Assembly: GCA_903917565.1 (NCBI GenBank) | Contig: CAIXBB010000030.1 | Coordinates: forward strand, 29,040 to 93,039 | DNA: 64,000 nucleotides | Direction: 5' to 3' | From: an uncultured cyanobacterium | Lineage (GTDB): Bacteria > Cyanobacteriota > Cyanobacteriia > PCC-6307 > Cyanobiaceae | In this document: in pieces, positions 51,043 through 60,188 of the stretch | Layout of the letters: each line of letters opens with the position of its first letter | Position numbering within the stretch: the stretch's first letter is position 1 | The notes under the pieces: model-generated | The model's database searches: none | What the model was told of the DNA's origin: nothing | The model's input: the letters and a program-made list of their open reading frames with translations, nothing else | Program-made: the position numbers and the translations under genes

Positions 51043-53769
51043 ATGGCCGTCGTGCACCTCGCCGATTACCGGCCTGCGCCGTACCTGCTCGAGCGCACCG
51101 ATCTCACGGTGCGCCTGTTCGCCGACCATGCCCTGGTGGAGGCGCGACTGGCGTTCCTCCCCGGAGCTGGCGCCAAAGCGCCGCAGGGGTCCGTCGTGCC
51201 ACTGGAGCTGAGGGGCGTGGATCTGGAACTTCGCTCCCTGGAGCTCGATGGCGTTCCCCTGCCCCCCGAGGCCATTCGGCTGGAGGACGACCGCCTGCTG
51301 GTGCTGCAGCCGCCCGCAGGGCCTTTCGTGATCACCAGCACGGTGTGGCTCGATCCGAGGGCCAACACCAGCCTCGAAGGGCTCTACGTGAGCGGGGGGA
51401 TGGTCACCACCCAGTGCGAGGCGGAGGGATTCCGCCGCATCACCTATCACCCGGATCGCCCCGACCTGCTCAGCCGCTTCCGGGTGCGGATCGAGGCCGA
51501 CCGCCAGACCGCTCCGGTGCTTCTCTCCAACGGCAACGGCATCGAGAGCGGCGACCTGCCGCCCGGTCCTGGCGGGGAAGCTCGTCATTTCGCCGTCTGG
51601 GACGACCCCTTCCCCAAACCCTCCTATCTGTTCGCCCTGGTGGCGGGCCGGCTGGAGGAGATCCGCGATGGCTTCGTCACCGCCAGCGGCCGGACTGTGC
51701 AACTGCGCCTGCATGTGGAGCCGGGCGATGCCCCCTTCACCGCCCACGCCATGGCCTCCCTGAAACGGGCGATGCAATGGGACGAGCGCGTCTATGGCCT
51801 GGAGTACGACCTCGACGAGTACAACATCGTCGCCGTGCGCCACTTCAACATGGGCGCGATGGAGAACAAGAGCCTCAACATCTTCAACTCCAAGCTGGTG
51901 CTGGCCGATGCGGCCACGGCTACCGACGCTGAGCTGGAGCGCATCGAAAGTGTGATCGCCCATGAGTATTTCCACAACTGGACGGGCAACCGCATCACCT
52001 GCCGCGACTGGTTTCAACTGTCGCTGAAGGAGGGACTCACCGTCTTTCGCGACCAGTGCTTCTCGGCTGATCTGCACGGTCATGCCCTGAACCGGATCGA
52101 GAACGTGGCGATGCTGCGCAACACCCAGTTCCGGGAAGATGCCGGGCCTACGGCCCATCCGGTGCAGCCTGAACAGTACCAGGCCATCGATAACTTCTAC
52201 ACCACCACGATCTACGAAAAGGGCGCAGAGGTGATCCGGGTATTGCATACCCTTCTGGGGGAGGAAACCTTCCAGCGGGGCATGGCGCTCTACGTCCAGC
52301 GCCACGACGGCACCGCCGCCACCTGCGAGGACTTCATCCAGGCGATGCAGGAGGCGGCCGGCGAGGTGGAGGACAGCTGCCGGCTGCCACCCTTCGATTT
52401 CGTTCAGTTCCGGCGTTGGTATCACCAGGCGGGCACGCCCGTGCTGCGCATCCGGCGCCGCTGGAACAAGGCGGCGGGGATCCTGGAGCTGTTCCTGCGC
52501 CAGTCGACCCCCACCACCCCCGGCCAGCCCCACAAGCAGCCCCTGGTGATCCCGCTGGCCGTGGGGCTCGTGAGCCAGGCCGGCCAGCCCCTGCCGATGC
52601 GGCTGGTGGCGGAAGACGCCGACCACGGCGCCGCCCCGCTGCTGCCGCGGCGGTGGGGGGCGGGCACGCGCCTGCTGCTGATCGATCAGGAGGAGCAGTG
52701 CTTCCGCTTCGAGGGACTGCCAGCCCAGGCGCCACCGCCGGCCCTCTCCCTGCTGCGCCAGTTCTCGGCGCCGGTGAAGGTGGAGCTGGGCCGGCCCTGC
52801 AGCGAGCTGGTGCATCTGCTGGCCACTGACAGCGACCCCTTCGCCCGCTGGGACGCGGGCCAGGTGCTGCTGCGCCGCGCCGCGCTGCGCCGGGCCGCCG
52901 ACCGGGTGGACGTGGGCCTGGAAGAGTCGCTGATCGCCGCCTTCGAGCGGATCCTGGCCGATCCCTCCCTTTCGGAGGCCAGCCGCAGCGTGCTCCTGGC
53001 CCTGCCCGGCCTGGCCGAACTGGAGGATGCCGCGCCCGAGCCCGATCCCCCGGCCCTGTTCGCCGCCCTGAAGGCCCTGCGCTGCCGCTTCGGTGAGGCC
53101 CTGGCCGAGCCGCTGCAGCGGGCCCTCCAGCGCTGCAGCGACCAATGGTCCCTGGCCTGGCCGGAGGGGGTGGGCGACCGGATGCTGACGGCCTTGATCT
53201 GGAGCTGGCGGGTGGCCGCCGGCGACGCTTCGGTGATCGCCGAGGCCCGGGCGGCGGTGGACGGCCCTTCGATGACCCTGGCCCGGGCGGGCCTGCGGGC
53301 GCTCCAGGATCACCCGATCGCGGCCCGCCAGCAGGCGGTGGAGGCCTTCTACGCCCGCTGGATGGACAAGCCGGTGATCCTCGATTCCTGGTTCGCCCTG
53401 GAGGCCGCCGCCCCCTTCGCCGATGGCCTGGAGCGGGTGCAGCGGCTGCTCGACCATCCCCGTTTCGATCCGGCGGCGCCCAACTCGGTGCGGGCCGTGC
53501 TGGGGGGGCTGGCGGGCAATCCGCCGGTGTTCCATGCCACCGATGGCAGCGGCTACCACTTCATGGCTGACCAGATCGCCGCTCTGGACCAGCGCAATCC
53601 GATCACGGCCTCGCGCCTGGCCAAGGTGTTCAGCCGCTGGCAGAGCTACGGCCCGGGCCGGGGGAAGCGGATGCGGGAGGCCCTCGGCCAGCTGGCGGCA
53701 GCCGAACTCTCCGCCAACACCCGGGAGGTGGTGGGGCAATGCCTGGGCGGGCCGCTGGAGAGCGCCTAG
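51043..53769 (+). CDS. pepN: Aminopeptidase N
   Basis: A 908-residue M1 zinc aminopeptidase that trims N-terminal residues from peptides in the cytosol. The substrate-binding GAMEN box appears in NMGAMENKSLNIFN; the zinc-binding HEYFHNWTGNR gives the His, catalytic Glu and second His, with the third ligand Glu in LKEGLTVFRDQ. The alanyl-aminopeptidase C-terminal repeats run from about residue 440 to the end. The length matches E. coli PepN-type enzymes. It begins seven bases after the exported-protein gene and its stop overlaps the convergent GHL10-type gene by four bases. Confidence 0.95.
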   Translation: MAVVHLADYRPAPYLLERTDLTVRLFADHALVEARLAFLPGAGAKAPQGSVVPLELRGVDLELRSLELDGVPLPPEAIRLEDDRLLVLQPPAGPFVITSTVWLDPRANTSLEGLYVSGGMVTTQCEAEGFRRITYHPDRPDLLSRFRVRIEADRQTAPVLLSNGNGIESGDLPPGPGGEARHFAVWDDPFPKPSYLFALVAGRLEEIRDGFVTASGRTVQLRLHVEPGDAPFTAHAMASLKRAMQWDERVYGLEYDLDEYNIVAVRHFNMGAMENKSLNIFNSKLVLADAATATDAELERIESVIAHEYFHNWTGNRITCRDWFQLSLKEGLTVFRDQCFSADLHGHALNRIENVAMLRNTQFREDAGPTAHPVQPEQYQAIDNFYTTTIYEKGAEVIRVLHTLLGEETFQRGMALYVQRHDGTAATCEDFIQAMQEAAGEVEDSCRLPPFDFVQFRRWYHQAGTPVLRIRRRWNKAAGILELFLRQSTPTTPGQPHKQPLVIPLAVGLVSQAGQPLPMRLVAEDADHGAAPLLPRRWGAGTRLLLIDQEEQCFRFEGLPAQAPPPALSLLRQFSAPVKVELGRPCSELVHLLATDSDPFARWDAGQVLLRRAALRRAADRVDVGLEESLIAAFERILADPSLSEASRSVLLALPGLAELEDAAPEPDPPALFAALKALRCRFGEALAEPLQRALQRCSDQWSLAWPEGVGDRMLTALIWSWRVAAGDASVIAEARAAVDGPSMTLARAGLRALQDHPIAARQQAVEAFYARWMDKPVILDSWFALEAAAPFADGLERVQRLLDHPRFDPAAPNSVRAVLGGLAGNPPVFHATDGSGYHFMADQIAALDQRNPITASRLAKVFSRWQSYGPGRGKRMREALGQLAAAELSANTREVVGQCLGGPLESA

Positions 53770-55058
53770 GGGAGTGGCGGGGGCGAGATCCTGGGGGCAC
53801 CACCGCCCCCGGTTCCGAACACCTCTCGGTTGAGACGCCGGAACGCGTCCTGACGGAAGGCGCCCCCCTCCGGCCCCGCATACTGCCCCCAGAGCCCCTC
53901 CCAGTAGAAGAAGATCACCCCGTGGCCCCTGGCGGCGGAGAGGCGCACCTTCTGCTCGAGGGTGGCCATGTCGGGGGTGCGGCCGCCAAAGCCGGAGAGG
54001 ATGCCGATCTCCACGGGCATGCCCCAGCGACGGGCCTTCACCAGCGCCGGCTGGTCGAGGTCGCGGGCGAAGCCTTTCACCGAATAGGCATAGTTCTGAA
54101 TGATCAGGTCGTCCACCAGTTCGCCCAGGGCCCAGAGCTCCCAGTCCTGCAGCCAGTGGTTGTAGGCGAAGCGGAAGGGGCCCGGCGACAGGCTGATCAC
54201 CGTGCGCCGCGGGCCGCCCACCGTCTGGAGAGTGCCCCGCAGCTCCCGCAGCAGGGCGGTGAGCTGCTGGCGGCGCCATTTCATCCAATAGCGATCGGTG
54301 AAGTTGGCGGGCGGTTCCCGACCGGTGTCCGCCAGGTAGAGGGCGCGGGTGTAGGGGTCGTAGCCCAGTTCCACCGGCCAGGCGAAGTGGTCATCGAGCT
54401 GGATGCCGTCCACCCCGCAGCGCTGGACGATCTCGCCGATCAGACCGATGAAGCGGGCGCGCACCCCCGGATGGGCCGGGTTCAGCCACACCCGAAGATC
54501 CTTGAGCGGGGAGGTCTTGAGATTGGCGCCGTGCATGGCGTAGAGGGCACTGCCATCGGCGCGGCGCAGCACCCACTCCGGGTTCCGCTGGACGACATCG
54601 GCATCGGCCGGCTCCATCAGGCCGTACTCGAACCAGGGGATCACCTGCATGCCACGGCGGTGGGCCGCCTTGGTGAAACGGCAGATCGGGTCGAGGCCAG
54701 GGTTGGAGCGGGCCAACGCGGGCTCCAGCGGTGCCCAGCGGCTGCGGTGGAAGGTGGCGCCCCGGCTCCAGACGTTGGGGTAGAGGGTGTTGAAGCCGGC
54801 GGCATCGAGCTGGCCCACGGCGGTCTCGATGCGGTCGGCGTCGTAGTAAAGGGGGCTGGGGCTGTTGGTGAGCCAGACCCCCACGCGTCGCTCGAAACCT
54901 CCAGGCAGGCGGCCCTCGGCGCTGGCCGGCCGGGGGATATCCACGCTCAGGGCCAGCAGGGCCGTGACGAGCACCGTGAGCGGCACCGGCAGGTGGCGCT
55001 TGAGATGGGCGAAGCGCTTGAGGGCCACCCGCTGGACGGGCGGTTGGGGGGCGGTCAT
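53766..55058 (-). CDS. GHL10/DUF187-type glycoside-hydrolase-like lipid- or cell-wall-associated protein
   Basis: A 430-residue protein with an N-terminal membrane-type signal (LPVPLTVLVTALLALS) and a TIM-barrel of the GHL10 (DUF187) type. Typical stretches are RRVGVWLTNSPSPLYYD, FNTLYPNVWSRGATFHRS, HRRGMQVIPWFEYGLMEP and VDGIQLDDHFAWPVELGYDP with a likely catalytic Asp pair. The protein should act in the periplasm or on the cell surface; family members are predicted glycosidases with unproved substrates. A run of Gly and Pro ends the protein. Confidence 0.82.
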   Translation of the reverse strand: MTAPQPPVQRVALKRFAHLKRHLPVPLTVLVTALLALSVDIPRPASAEGRLPGGFERRVGVWLTNSPSPLYYDADRIETAVGQLDAAGFNTLYPNVWSRGATFHRSRWAPLEPALARSNPGLDPICRFTKAAHRRGMQVIPWFEYGLMEPADADVVQRNPEWVLRRADGSALYAMHGANLKTSPLKDLRVWLNPAHPGVRARFIGLIGEIVQRCGVDGIQLDDHFAWPVELGYDPYTRALYLADTGREPPANFTDRYWMKWRRQQLTALLRELRGTLQTVGGPRRTVISLSPGPFRFAYNHWLQDWELWALGELVDDLIIQNYAYSVKGFARDLDQPALVKARRWGMPVEIGILSGFGGRTPDMATLEQKVRLSAARGHGVIFFYWEGLWGQYAGPEGGAFRQDAFRRLNREVFGTGGGGAPRISPPPLP

Positions 55059-55069
55059 GGCGGTGCCGC

Positions 55070-56077
55070 TCAGCGGAACATCGAGCTGACCGAGCTCTCC
55101 TGGTGGATCCGCCAGATCGTTTCACCGAGCATGTTGGCCACCGAGAGCACCCGCAGCTGGGGGAAGTGCAGGTCGGGAGGCAGGGGGATGCTGTTGGTGA
55201 CCACCACCTCCTCGAACAGACCCGGGGTGGAGAGCCGCTCGACGGCGGGCGGGGAGAAGACGGCGTGGGTGGCGCAGGCCAGCACCCGGGCCGCCCCTCG
55301 GTCCCGCAGCAGCTGGGCGCCCTGGAAGATGGTGCCGCCGGTGTCGATCATGTCGTCGATCATGATTGCCGTCTTGCCGGCAACATCGCCAATCACGGTG
55401 AGGCTTTCGGCCACGTTGTGGCCGGAGCGGCGCTTGTCGATGATGGCCAGGGGCGCATCCTTCATCTGCTTGGCGAAGGCCCGGGCCCGGGCCACACCGC
55501 CCACGTCGGGGGAGACAACCACCACCTCGCCCAGATCCCGGGTGGAGAGGTAGTCGACCAGTACCGGCGAGCCGTAGATGTGGTCGCAGGGGATATCGAA
55601 GTAGCCCTGGATCTGGGAGGAGTGCAGGTCCATGGCCAGCACCCGCTCCACCCCGGACTTGACCAGCAGGTTGGCCACCAGCTTGGCCGTGATCGATTCC
55701 CGCCCGGCCGTCTTGCGGTCGGCCCGAGCGTAGCCGTAGTAGGGGATGACGGCCGTGATCTGGCGCGCCGAGGCCCGCCGGCAGGCATCCACCATGATCA
55801 GCAGCTCCATCAGGTGATCGTTCACCGGGGCGCAGGTGGGCTGCACCAGGAAGACATCGCAGCCGCGGATCGACTCCTGGATCTGGATGTAGAGCTCGCC
55901 ATCGGCGAAACGCTTGATCACCCTCGGGCCGTCGGGCACACCGAGATAGGCGCCGATTTCCCGCGCCAGGTCGGGGTTGGCGTTGCCGCAGAACAACCGC
56001 AACCGGCGAGGGTCGTGGCTGGTGAGGGGCGGCTGGCCGCTCTGCTCCACCCGTTCAGCGGTCGAGAAAGTGGACAA
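55070..56077 (-). CDS. prs: Ribose-phosphate pyrophosphokinase
   Basis: A 335-residue enzyme making phosphoribosyl pyrophosphate from ribose 5-phosphate and ATP, feeding purine, pyrimidine, His and Trp synthesis. Recognised features are KRFADGELYIQIQESIRGCD, ATP-loop IPYYGYARADRKTAGRESI, the DLHSSQIQGYFD helix and the PRPP loop VVVVSPDVGG and IDDMIDTGGTI. The start is set at the TTG 56077 (LSTFSTAERVEQ), which gives the common cyanobacterial length; the frame is open to an ATG at 56146 that overlaps the divergent gene's start. Confidence 0.95.
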   Translation of the reverse strand: MSTFSTAERVEQSGQPPLTSHDPRRLRLFCGNANPDLAREIGAYLGVPDGPRVIKRFADGELYIQIQESIRGCDVFLVQPTCAPVNDHLMELLIMVDACRRASARQITAVIPYYGYARADRKTAGRESITAKLVANLLVKSGVERVLAMDLHSSQIQGYFDIPCDHIYGSPVLVDYLSTRDLGEVVVVSPDVGGVARARAFAKQMKDAPLAIIDKRRSGHNVAESLTVIGDVAGKTAIMIDDMIDTGGTIFQGAQLLRDRGAARVLACATHAVFSPPAVERLSTPGLFEEVVVTNSIPLPPDLHFPQLRVLSVANMLGETIWRIHQESSVSSMFR

Positions 56078-56144
56078 GGGCGCAGGCGGCGTTGCTTCGC
56101 AGCACGATGGTAGAAGCGAGCCGACCCGGACAGTGCAAACAACC

Positions 56145-56690
56145 ATGTCGGTTTCAGGGGCCGAAACGGAGCGCCGCGGCGGCCTGCTGCTGGTGGGACT
56201 GGGGTTGCGGCAGGAGCTGGAGGGGCTGGCGGCCGTCGCCGGGCGACTGGCTGCCGCCGAAGGTGTGGACCTGCGTCAGCTGGCCGGCGCCAACGATCCC
56301 GATGCCGCTCTGGCGGCCCTGACAGCGGCGCCGGCTGGCCCGTGGCTGGCCGCCCTGCCCCTGGATCCGGGCCTGCCGCTGGCGCGGGGTGGCAGCTGGG
56401 CCGAGGCCCTCGGGGCCTGGCGCCAGCCCTGCCTGCTGGTGGTGCGGGGGGAGCAGATGGCCACGGGGCTGCCGGCGGCCGGCGCTGCGCTGCTGGAGCG
56501 CTGGAGGGTGCCCCTGGCTGGCCTGCTGCAGGTGGGCGGCGACTGGCAGCTTACCGAGCGCCGCCGCGACGGCCTGGCCTGGCTGGGTTGGCTGCCGGAC
56601 TCTGGCGCGGAGATCACGGAGAACGGGGACGCGATGGCCGCCTTGCAGCAGGTGCTGCGCGGCCGCTGGCGGGTGCTGCAGGCGGCCTAG
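56145..56690 (+). CDS. Conserved-looking hypothetical protein, cytosolic
   Basis: A 181-residue protein I do not recognise. It is Ala/Leu/Gly-rich with no membrane helix or signal, has GLLLVGLGLRQELEGLAAVAG near the start, a Trp-rich segment (GGSWAEALGAWRQPCLLVVRG) and ends with LQQVLRGRWRVLQAA. The alternating hydrophobic pattern suggests an alpha/beta fold. The ATG at 56145 shares the CATG with the upstream limit of the prs frame, so the two genes diverge from one point. It may be a small picocyanobacterial family. Confidence 0.55.
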   Translation: MSVSGAETERRGGLLLVGLGLRQELEGLAAVAGRLAAAEGVDLRQLAGANDPDAALAALTAAPAGPWLAALPLDPGLPLARGGSWAEALGAWRQPCLLVVRGEQMATGLPAAGAALLERWRVPLAGLLQVGGDWQLTERRRDGLAWLGWLPDSGAEITENGDAMAALQQVLRGRWRVLQAA

Positions 56691-56698
56691 TTCCCAGC

Positions 56699-57163
56699 TC
56701 ACCCCCCGAGGGCCGCCGCCACGGCCCGCTGAAACACCGCCTCCTCGGGAGTCACACCGGTCCGCTGCTCGAAGATCTGCATGGCCAGCTGGCGGGCCGT
56801 GGCCAGGAAAAGCGTGATCCGGGGATTGGTGATCACACCCACCACCACACAGGCCGGATCCACCGAGTCCCAGCGCACGGGTACCGGCTCCAGCTCGGGC
56901 AGGCCAGGGGCGCCAGCTTCTCGATGGCTTTCACCACTCCCCTTGCCGTCGTTGCTGTGGCCGATCAGGCGGCCCGCTTCGATGGTGAGGTCGTTGGCGG
57001 CACCGATGGCCCGCAGGTCGTCATCGACGCCATCGAGCAGGGGCAGCACCGCCAGGGCCAGGTCCGCCGCGCTGGCGATGTCGTGCTTCCAGAACTGCCA
57101 GCACAGCCCGAAGTGCACATACACCGCATCGAACAGGCGATGCTTCCGGCCCCCCACCCTCAC
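56699..57163 (-). CDS. Hypothetical protein coupled to the marC remnant
   Basis: A 154-residue reading frame, not recognised. It opens with a GTG whose last bases form the stop of the marC remnant (GTGA at 57160-57163). It contains aromatic-rich YVHFGLCWQFWKHDIAS, then LALAVLPLLDGVDDDLRAIG and, near the end, VDPACVVVGVITNPRITLFLATARQ, which looks like a folded alpha/beta domain and not random sequence. There are no transmembrane segments. With the upstream gene broken, translation may no longer be coupled. Codon use is similar to its neighbours. Moderate belief that it is a real gene. Confidence 0.45.
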   Translation of the reverse strand: MRVGGRKHRLFDAVYVHFGLCWQFWKHDIASAADLALAVLPLLDGVDDDLRAIGAANDLTIEAGRLIGHSNDGKGSGESHREAGAPGLPELEPVPVRWDSVDPACVVVGVITNPRITLFLATARQLAMQIFEQRTGVTPEEAVFQRAVAAALGG

Positions 57164-57754
57164 ACCCGCAGCGTCACCTGCCCAAGAATGGTGCTGGCCC
57201 CGGTGGCGATGAACTGAACCCCGATCGCCATGGTGAACAGCCCCATCACCTTGATCAGCACCGTCATCCCCACATGGCCGAGCAGCTGGGTGAGGCGGGT
57301 GGCAACGGTGAACATCAGGCCGATGAGGATCGCCATCGCCCAGATCGCCGCGAACAGTTCGATGCGAACGAGATCGGCACGATCGCCGAAGTGGTCATCT
57401 GCCCCACATCCATGGGCGACACATAGAAGTTCTTCTCGTGCGAATCGCCCGGATCGGTGGCATTGAGCATCCTCAGGCCGCTGAAGCCCAGCAGCAGGCC
57501 GCCGGCGATCTGGAAGGCACTCCCGCTGATGCCGAAGAACTGCAGCACCGCCGTGCCCAGAAAGCAGGCGCCCAGCATGATCAGCAGGCTGGAGAAGGTG
57601 GTGATGCGAATCACCCGCCGAACCTGACTGCCGGGCACCCTTGGCTGAGGGTGAGAAACGGTCCGATGGCGGGGAAGTTGTTGGCCACGGCGAACAACCC
57701 CAGCAGGTCGTGCTGAAAGGTGCTCCGCACCAACAGCTCGGGAGGGATGGCCAT
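57160..57754 (-). pseudogene. MarC-family membrane protein, degraded
   Basis: The start at 57754 reads STFQHDLLGLFAVANNFPAIGPFLTLSQG, a perfect MarC N-terminus, but the frame closes soon after. The family continues in another frame from about 57638 (RRVIRITTFSSLLIMLGACF, FQIAGGLLLGFSGLRMLNA, TTSAIVPIS) and then in a third frame from about 57360 (FAAIWAMAILIGLMF to FIATGASTILGQVTL). The first shift is explained by one missing G in the AAGGG run at 57638-57642. At the second, roughly 25-30 residues, including the expected PLTxGAG turn, are missing. Total 595 bases versus about 680 expected. A real loss-of-function remnant is the best reading. Confidence 0.8.
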
Positions 57755-57800
57755 GGTGCCCCGCGGGGTAGGGCCATCATCGCTAACCCGGCCAGGATCG

Positions 57801-58829
57801 CTACGGCGCCACCGGCTCCTTCCACAGCGGCGGCGTCGCGCCGGCCTCCAGCTGGCGCAGGCCCTTGTGTTTCTCCTCTGCGGGCTTCAGCGGCAGGCTG
57901 GCGAACTGCACCGGCTTGCTGCCATCCAGTCCGGCCGCTAACAGGCTGAGGGTCTCGCTCGGTGAGAGGTTGGTCTCCAGCTTCGGCTGCAGCTGACTCA
58001 CCAGGAAGGGCAGCGTGGCCAGCCGTTCGGGCTGCAGCATCCGCTCCCGCAGGCTGCTGGCCACCAGCTGCTGGTTGCTGCGGCGGCCGGTGTCGCCGAG
58101 CCATTGGTCGCGGAACCGCACCAGCTGTTCCACCTTGGCGCCCCCCAGCTGCTGCAGCCCGGCCTCCAGGTCGATGGTCAGCTTCTGGGTCTTGTCGGTG
58201 TAGCTCATCCGCCGGGGCGGGCTGAGTTCCAGGCCCCCCAGGCCGTTGACCAGGTCCCTCAGCGCCCCCCGCGAGAGCACCAGGTAGCGGTCGGGGCTGG
58301 GGGGCTCCAGCCCCACCAACTCCCGCACCACATCGGCGGTGAGCGCCACCCCGCCGACGCGGAACGCGTCACCGAGCCGCTTCGGGCCCTTCTGGCCGGG
58401 CAGGTTCACCGCCACTTCGGTGGGCAGGTTGAGCACCTGCAAGGGGCCCTCGGGATTGATGCGCACCAGCAGCAGGGCATCGGCGTTGGCGGGGCCGGCG
58501 GGGGCGGCGCCATTGAGCGGCGCGCCGATCCGCTCGGCGTCACTGCCGATCAGCAACAGGGTGATGGGCCGCGCCGGCTTGGCGGCCAGGCTGGCCGGGC
58601 CCACCTCGGGCGTGGGGGCCAGGGCCCGGTCCGGCATCGGCCAGAGCAGCCCCAGGGTGGCCACGCCCACCACGGCGCCGGCGGCGGTGATGCCGAAGCT
58701 CCTGAGCATCCGCCCGCTCAGCAGGGGCCGCTTCGGGGCCGGGGCCGCCACCGTGGACGTCGCGGTGGGGGTTCCGGTTCCGGGGACCGGGGTTTCGGCG
58801 GGGCGACGGGGCTTCCGGCGGGCGGGCAT
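57801..58829 (-). CDS. LCP (LytR-CpsA-Psr) family protein, divergent
   Basis: A 342-residue protein with a basic, Pro-rich N-terminus, one membrane anchor (ITAAGAVVGVATLGLLWPM), and an extracytoplasmic LCP domain. The start ITLLLIGSDAER and DALLLVRINPEGPLQVLNLP correspond to the first LCP block, and VRFRDQWLGDTGRRSNQQL to the Arg-rich third block. The second block, normally S-x-PRD, reads LPTEVAVNLPG and lacks the Arg and Asp, so polymer-ligase activity is doubtful. LCP proteins attach glycopolymers to peptidoglycan or control that step. The ATG at 58829 is used; upstream residues are unlike the family. Confidence 0.72.
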   Translation of the reverse strand: MPARRKPRRPAETPVPGTGTPTATSTVAAPAPKRPLLSGRMLRSFGITAAGAVVGVATLGLLWPMPDRALAPTPEVGPASLAAKPARPITLLLIGSDAERIGAPLNGAAPAGPANADALLLVRINPEGPLQVLNLPTEVAVNLPGQKGPKRLGDAFRVGGVALTADVVRELVGLEPPSPDRYLVLSRGALRDLVNGLGGLELSPPRRMSYTDKTQKLTIDLEAGLQQLGGAKVEQLVRFRDQWLGDTGRRSNQQLVASSLRERMLQPERLATLPFLVSQLQPKLETNLSPSETLSLLAAGLDGSKPVQFASLPLKPAEEKHKGLRQLEAGATPPLWKEPVAP

Positions 58830-58967
58830 CTGGGCCGAAACGGAGGGGTGCTGGGGGCACTCTGACGCAGGTGCCCCCCCCCTCGGCCCTGGCGTCTTCA
58901 GGGGTCGACGGCATGGGAGCCCAACGACGGATAGCTTGAGCGTCGAGCCACTGCGCCTATCCACCGC

Positions 58968-60188
58968 TTGTCCACCGTTCCTTCACCGGCGCCGTCGTCG
59001 GTGGCGCCGCACGATCGAGCCCGACCCCTGGCCAAGGGCAGCCCCAAACCGGCCAAGGATCTCTGCAGCGACTGCGGCCTCTGCGACAGCCGCTGGGTGG
59101 CCTACGTGCGCCGGGCCTGCGCCTTCCTCGAGCAGCGCTTCGAGGCGATGGAGGAGCAGGCCCACGGCCGCAGCCGCAACCTCGACGACGACGACGAGCT
59201 TTATTTCGGGGTGCACCAGCGCATGGTCACCGCCCGCCTGCGGCAGCCGATCGAGGGGGCCCAGTGGACCGGCATCGTCAGCCGCATTGGCGTGCGGGCC
59301 CTGGAGACGGGCCTGGTGGATGCGGTGCTGTGCGTGCAGCAGAGCGAGCACGACCGCTTCACGCCGGTGCCGGTGCTGGCCCGCACCCCGGAAGAGGTCC
59401 TGGCGGCCCGGGTGAACAAACCCACCCTCTCCCCCAACCTGGAGGTGCTCGAGCAGCTGCCGGGCAGCGGCATCGAACGGCTGCTGGCCATCGGGGTGGG
59501 CTGCCAGATCCAGGCCCTGCGCGCCGTGCAGGCCACCCTGCCCCTCCAGAAGCTCTACGTACTCGGGCTGCCCTGCGTCGACAACGTCAGCCGCCAGGGG
59601 CTGCAGACCTTCCTGGAGAGCGCCAGCCGCTCCCCCGACACGGTGGTGCACTACGAGTTCATGCAGGACTTCCGCATCCACTTCCGCCACAGCGATGGCC
59701 AGGAGGAAACGGTGCCCTTCTTCGGCCTCGACACCCCCGCCCTCAAGGACGTCTTCGCGCCCAGCTGCCTGAGCTGCTTCGATTACACCAACGCCGGCGC
59801 CGATCTGGTGGTGGGCTACATGGGCGCCAGCTTCGGCCGCCAGTGGATCACCGTCCGCAATGCCATCGGCCAGGAGCTGCTCGATCTGGTGGAACCGGAG
59901 CTCGACCTGACGCCGGTGACCAGCTCCGGCGACCGCCGCCAGGCGGTGCAGCAGGGCATCGACGCCTACGAGAAGGCCCTGAAGCTGCCGCTATGGCTGG
60001 CCGAACTGGTGGGGGTGTTCGTGCAGCGTTTCGGGCCGAAGGGGCTGGAGTACGGCCGCTTCTCGATCGATTCCCACTTCACGCGCAACGCCCTCTGGCT
60101 GCAGCGCCACCACCCGGAGAAGGTGGAAGCCCACATCCCTGCCTTCGCCCGCCGGATCGTGGCCCGCTACCGCCTGCCCAAGCCGTGA
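58968..60188 (+). CDS. bciB: Ferredoxin-dependent divinyl (proto)chlorophyllide 8-vinyl reductase
   Basis: A 406-residue FrhB-like flavo-iron-sulphur protein of the BciB/F-DVR group, which reduces the 8-vinyl group in chlorophyll synthesis using ferredoxin. The first cluster motif is KDLCSDCGLCDSRW near residue 31, and further Cys occur in GVGCQIQALRA, GLPCVDNVSRQG and SCLSCFDYTNAGADLVVGYMG, as in the [4Fe-4S] sites of this group. The length and the latter stretch fit the cyanobacterial enzyme. The start is a TTG; a GTG at 59001 is possible. malQ overlaps its stop by GTGA. Confidence 0.82.
   Translation: MSTVPSPAPSSVAPHDRARPLAKGSPKPAKDLCSDCGLCDSRWVAYVRRACAFLEQRFEAMEEQAHGRSRNLDDDDELYFGVHQRMVTARLRQPIEGAQWTGIVSRIGVRALETGLVDAVLCVQQSEHDRFTPVPVLARTPEEVLAARVNKPTLSPNLEVLEQLPGSGIERLLAIGVGCQIQALRAVQATLPLQKLYVLGLPCVDNVSRQGLQTFLESASRSPDTVVHYEFMQDFRIHFRHSDGQEETVPFFGLDTPALKDVFAPSCLSCFDYTNAGADLVVGYMGASFGRQWITVRNAIGQELLDLVEPELDLTPVTSSGDRRQAVQQGIDAYEKALKLPLWLAELVGVFVQRFGPKGLEYGRFSIDSHFTRNALWLQRHHPEKVEAHIPAFARRIVARYRLPKP

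Noticed and set aside
50986..54288. A very long open frame (about 1100 codons) on the minus strand
   Set aside because: It lies opposite pepN and is rich in His, Gln and Gly repeats with no recognisable motif; it is an effect of high GC on the antisense strand of a gene with all M1 peptidase motifs.
59264..60184. Longer form of MalQ extending upstream into bciB
   Set aside because: The open frame continues upstream, but the sequence there is a shadow of bciB, and the GTG at 60185 gives the normal amylomaltase N-terminus.
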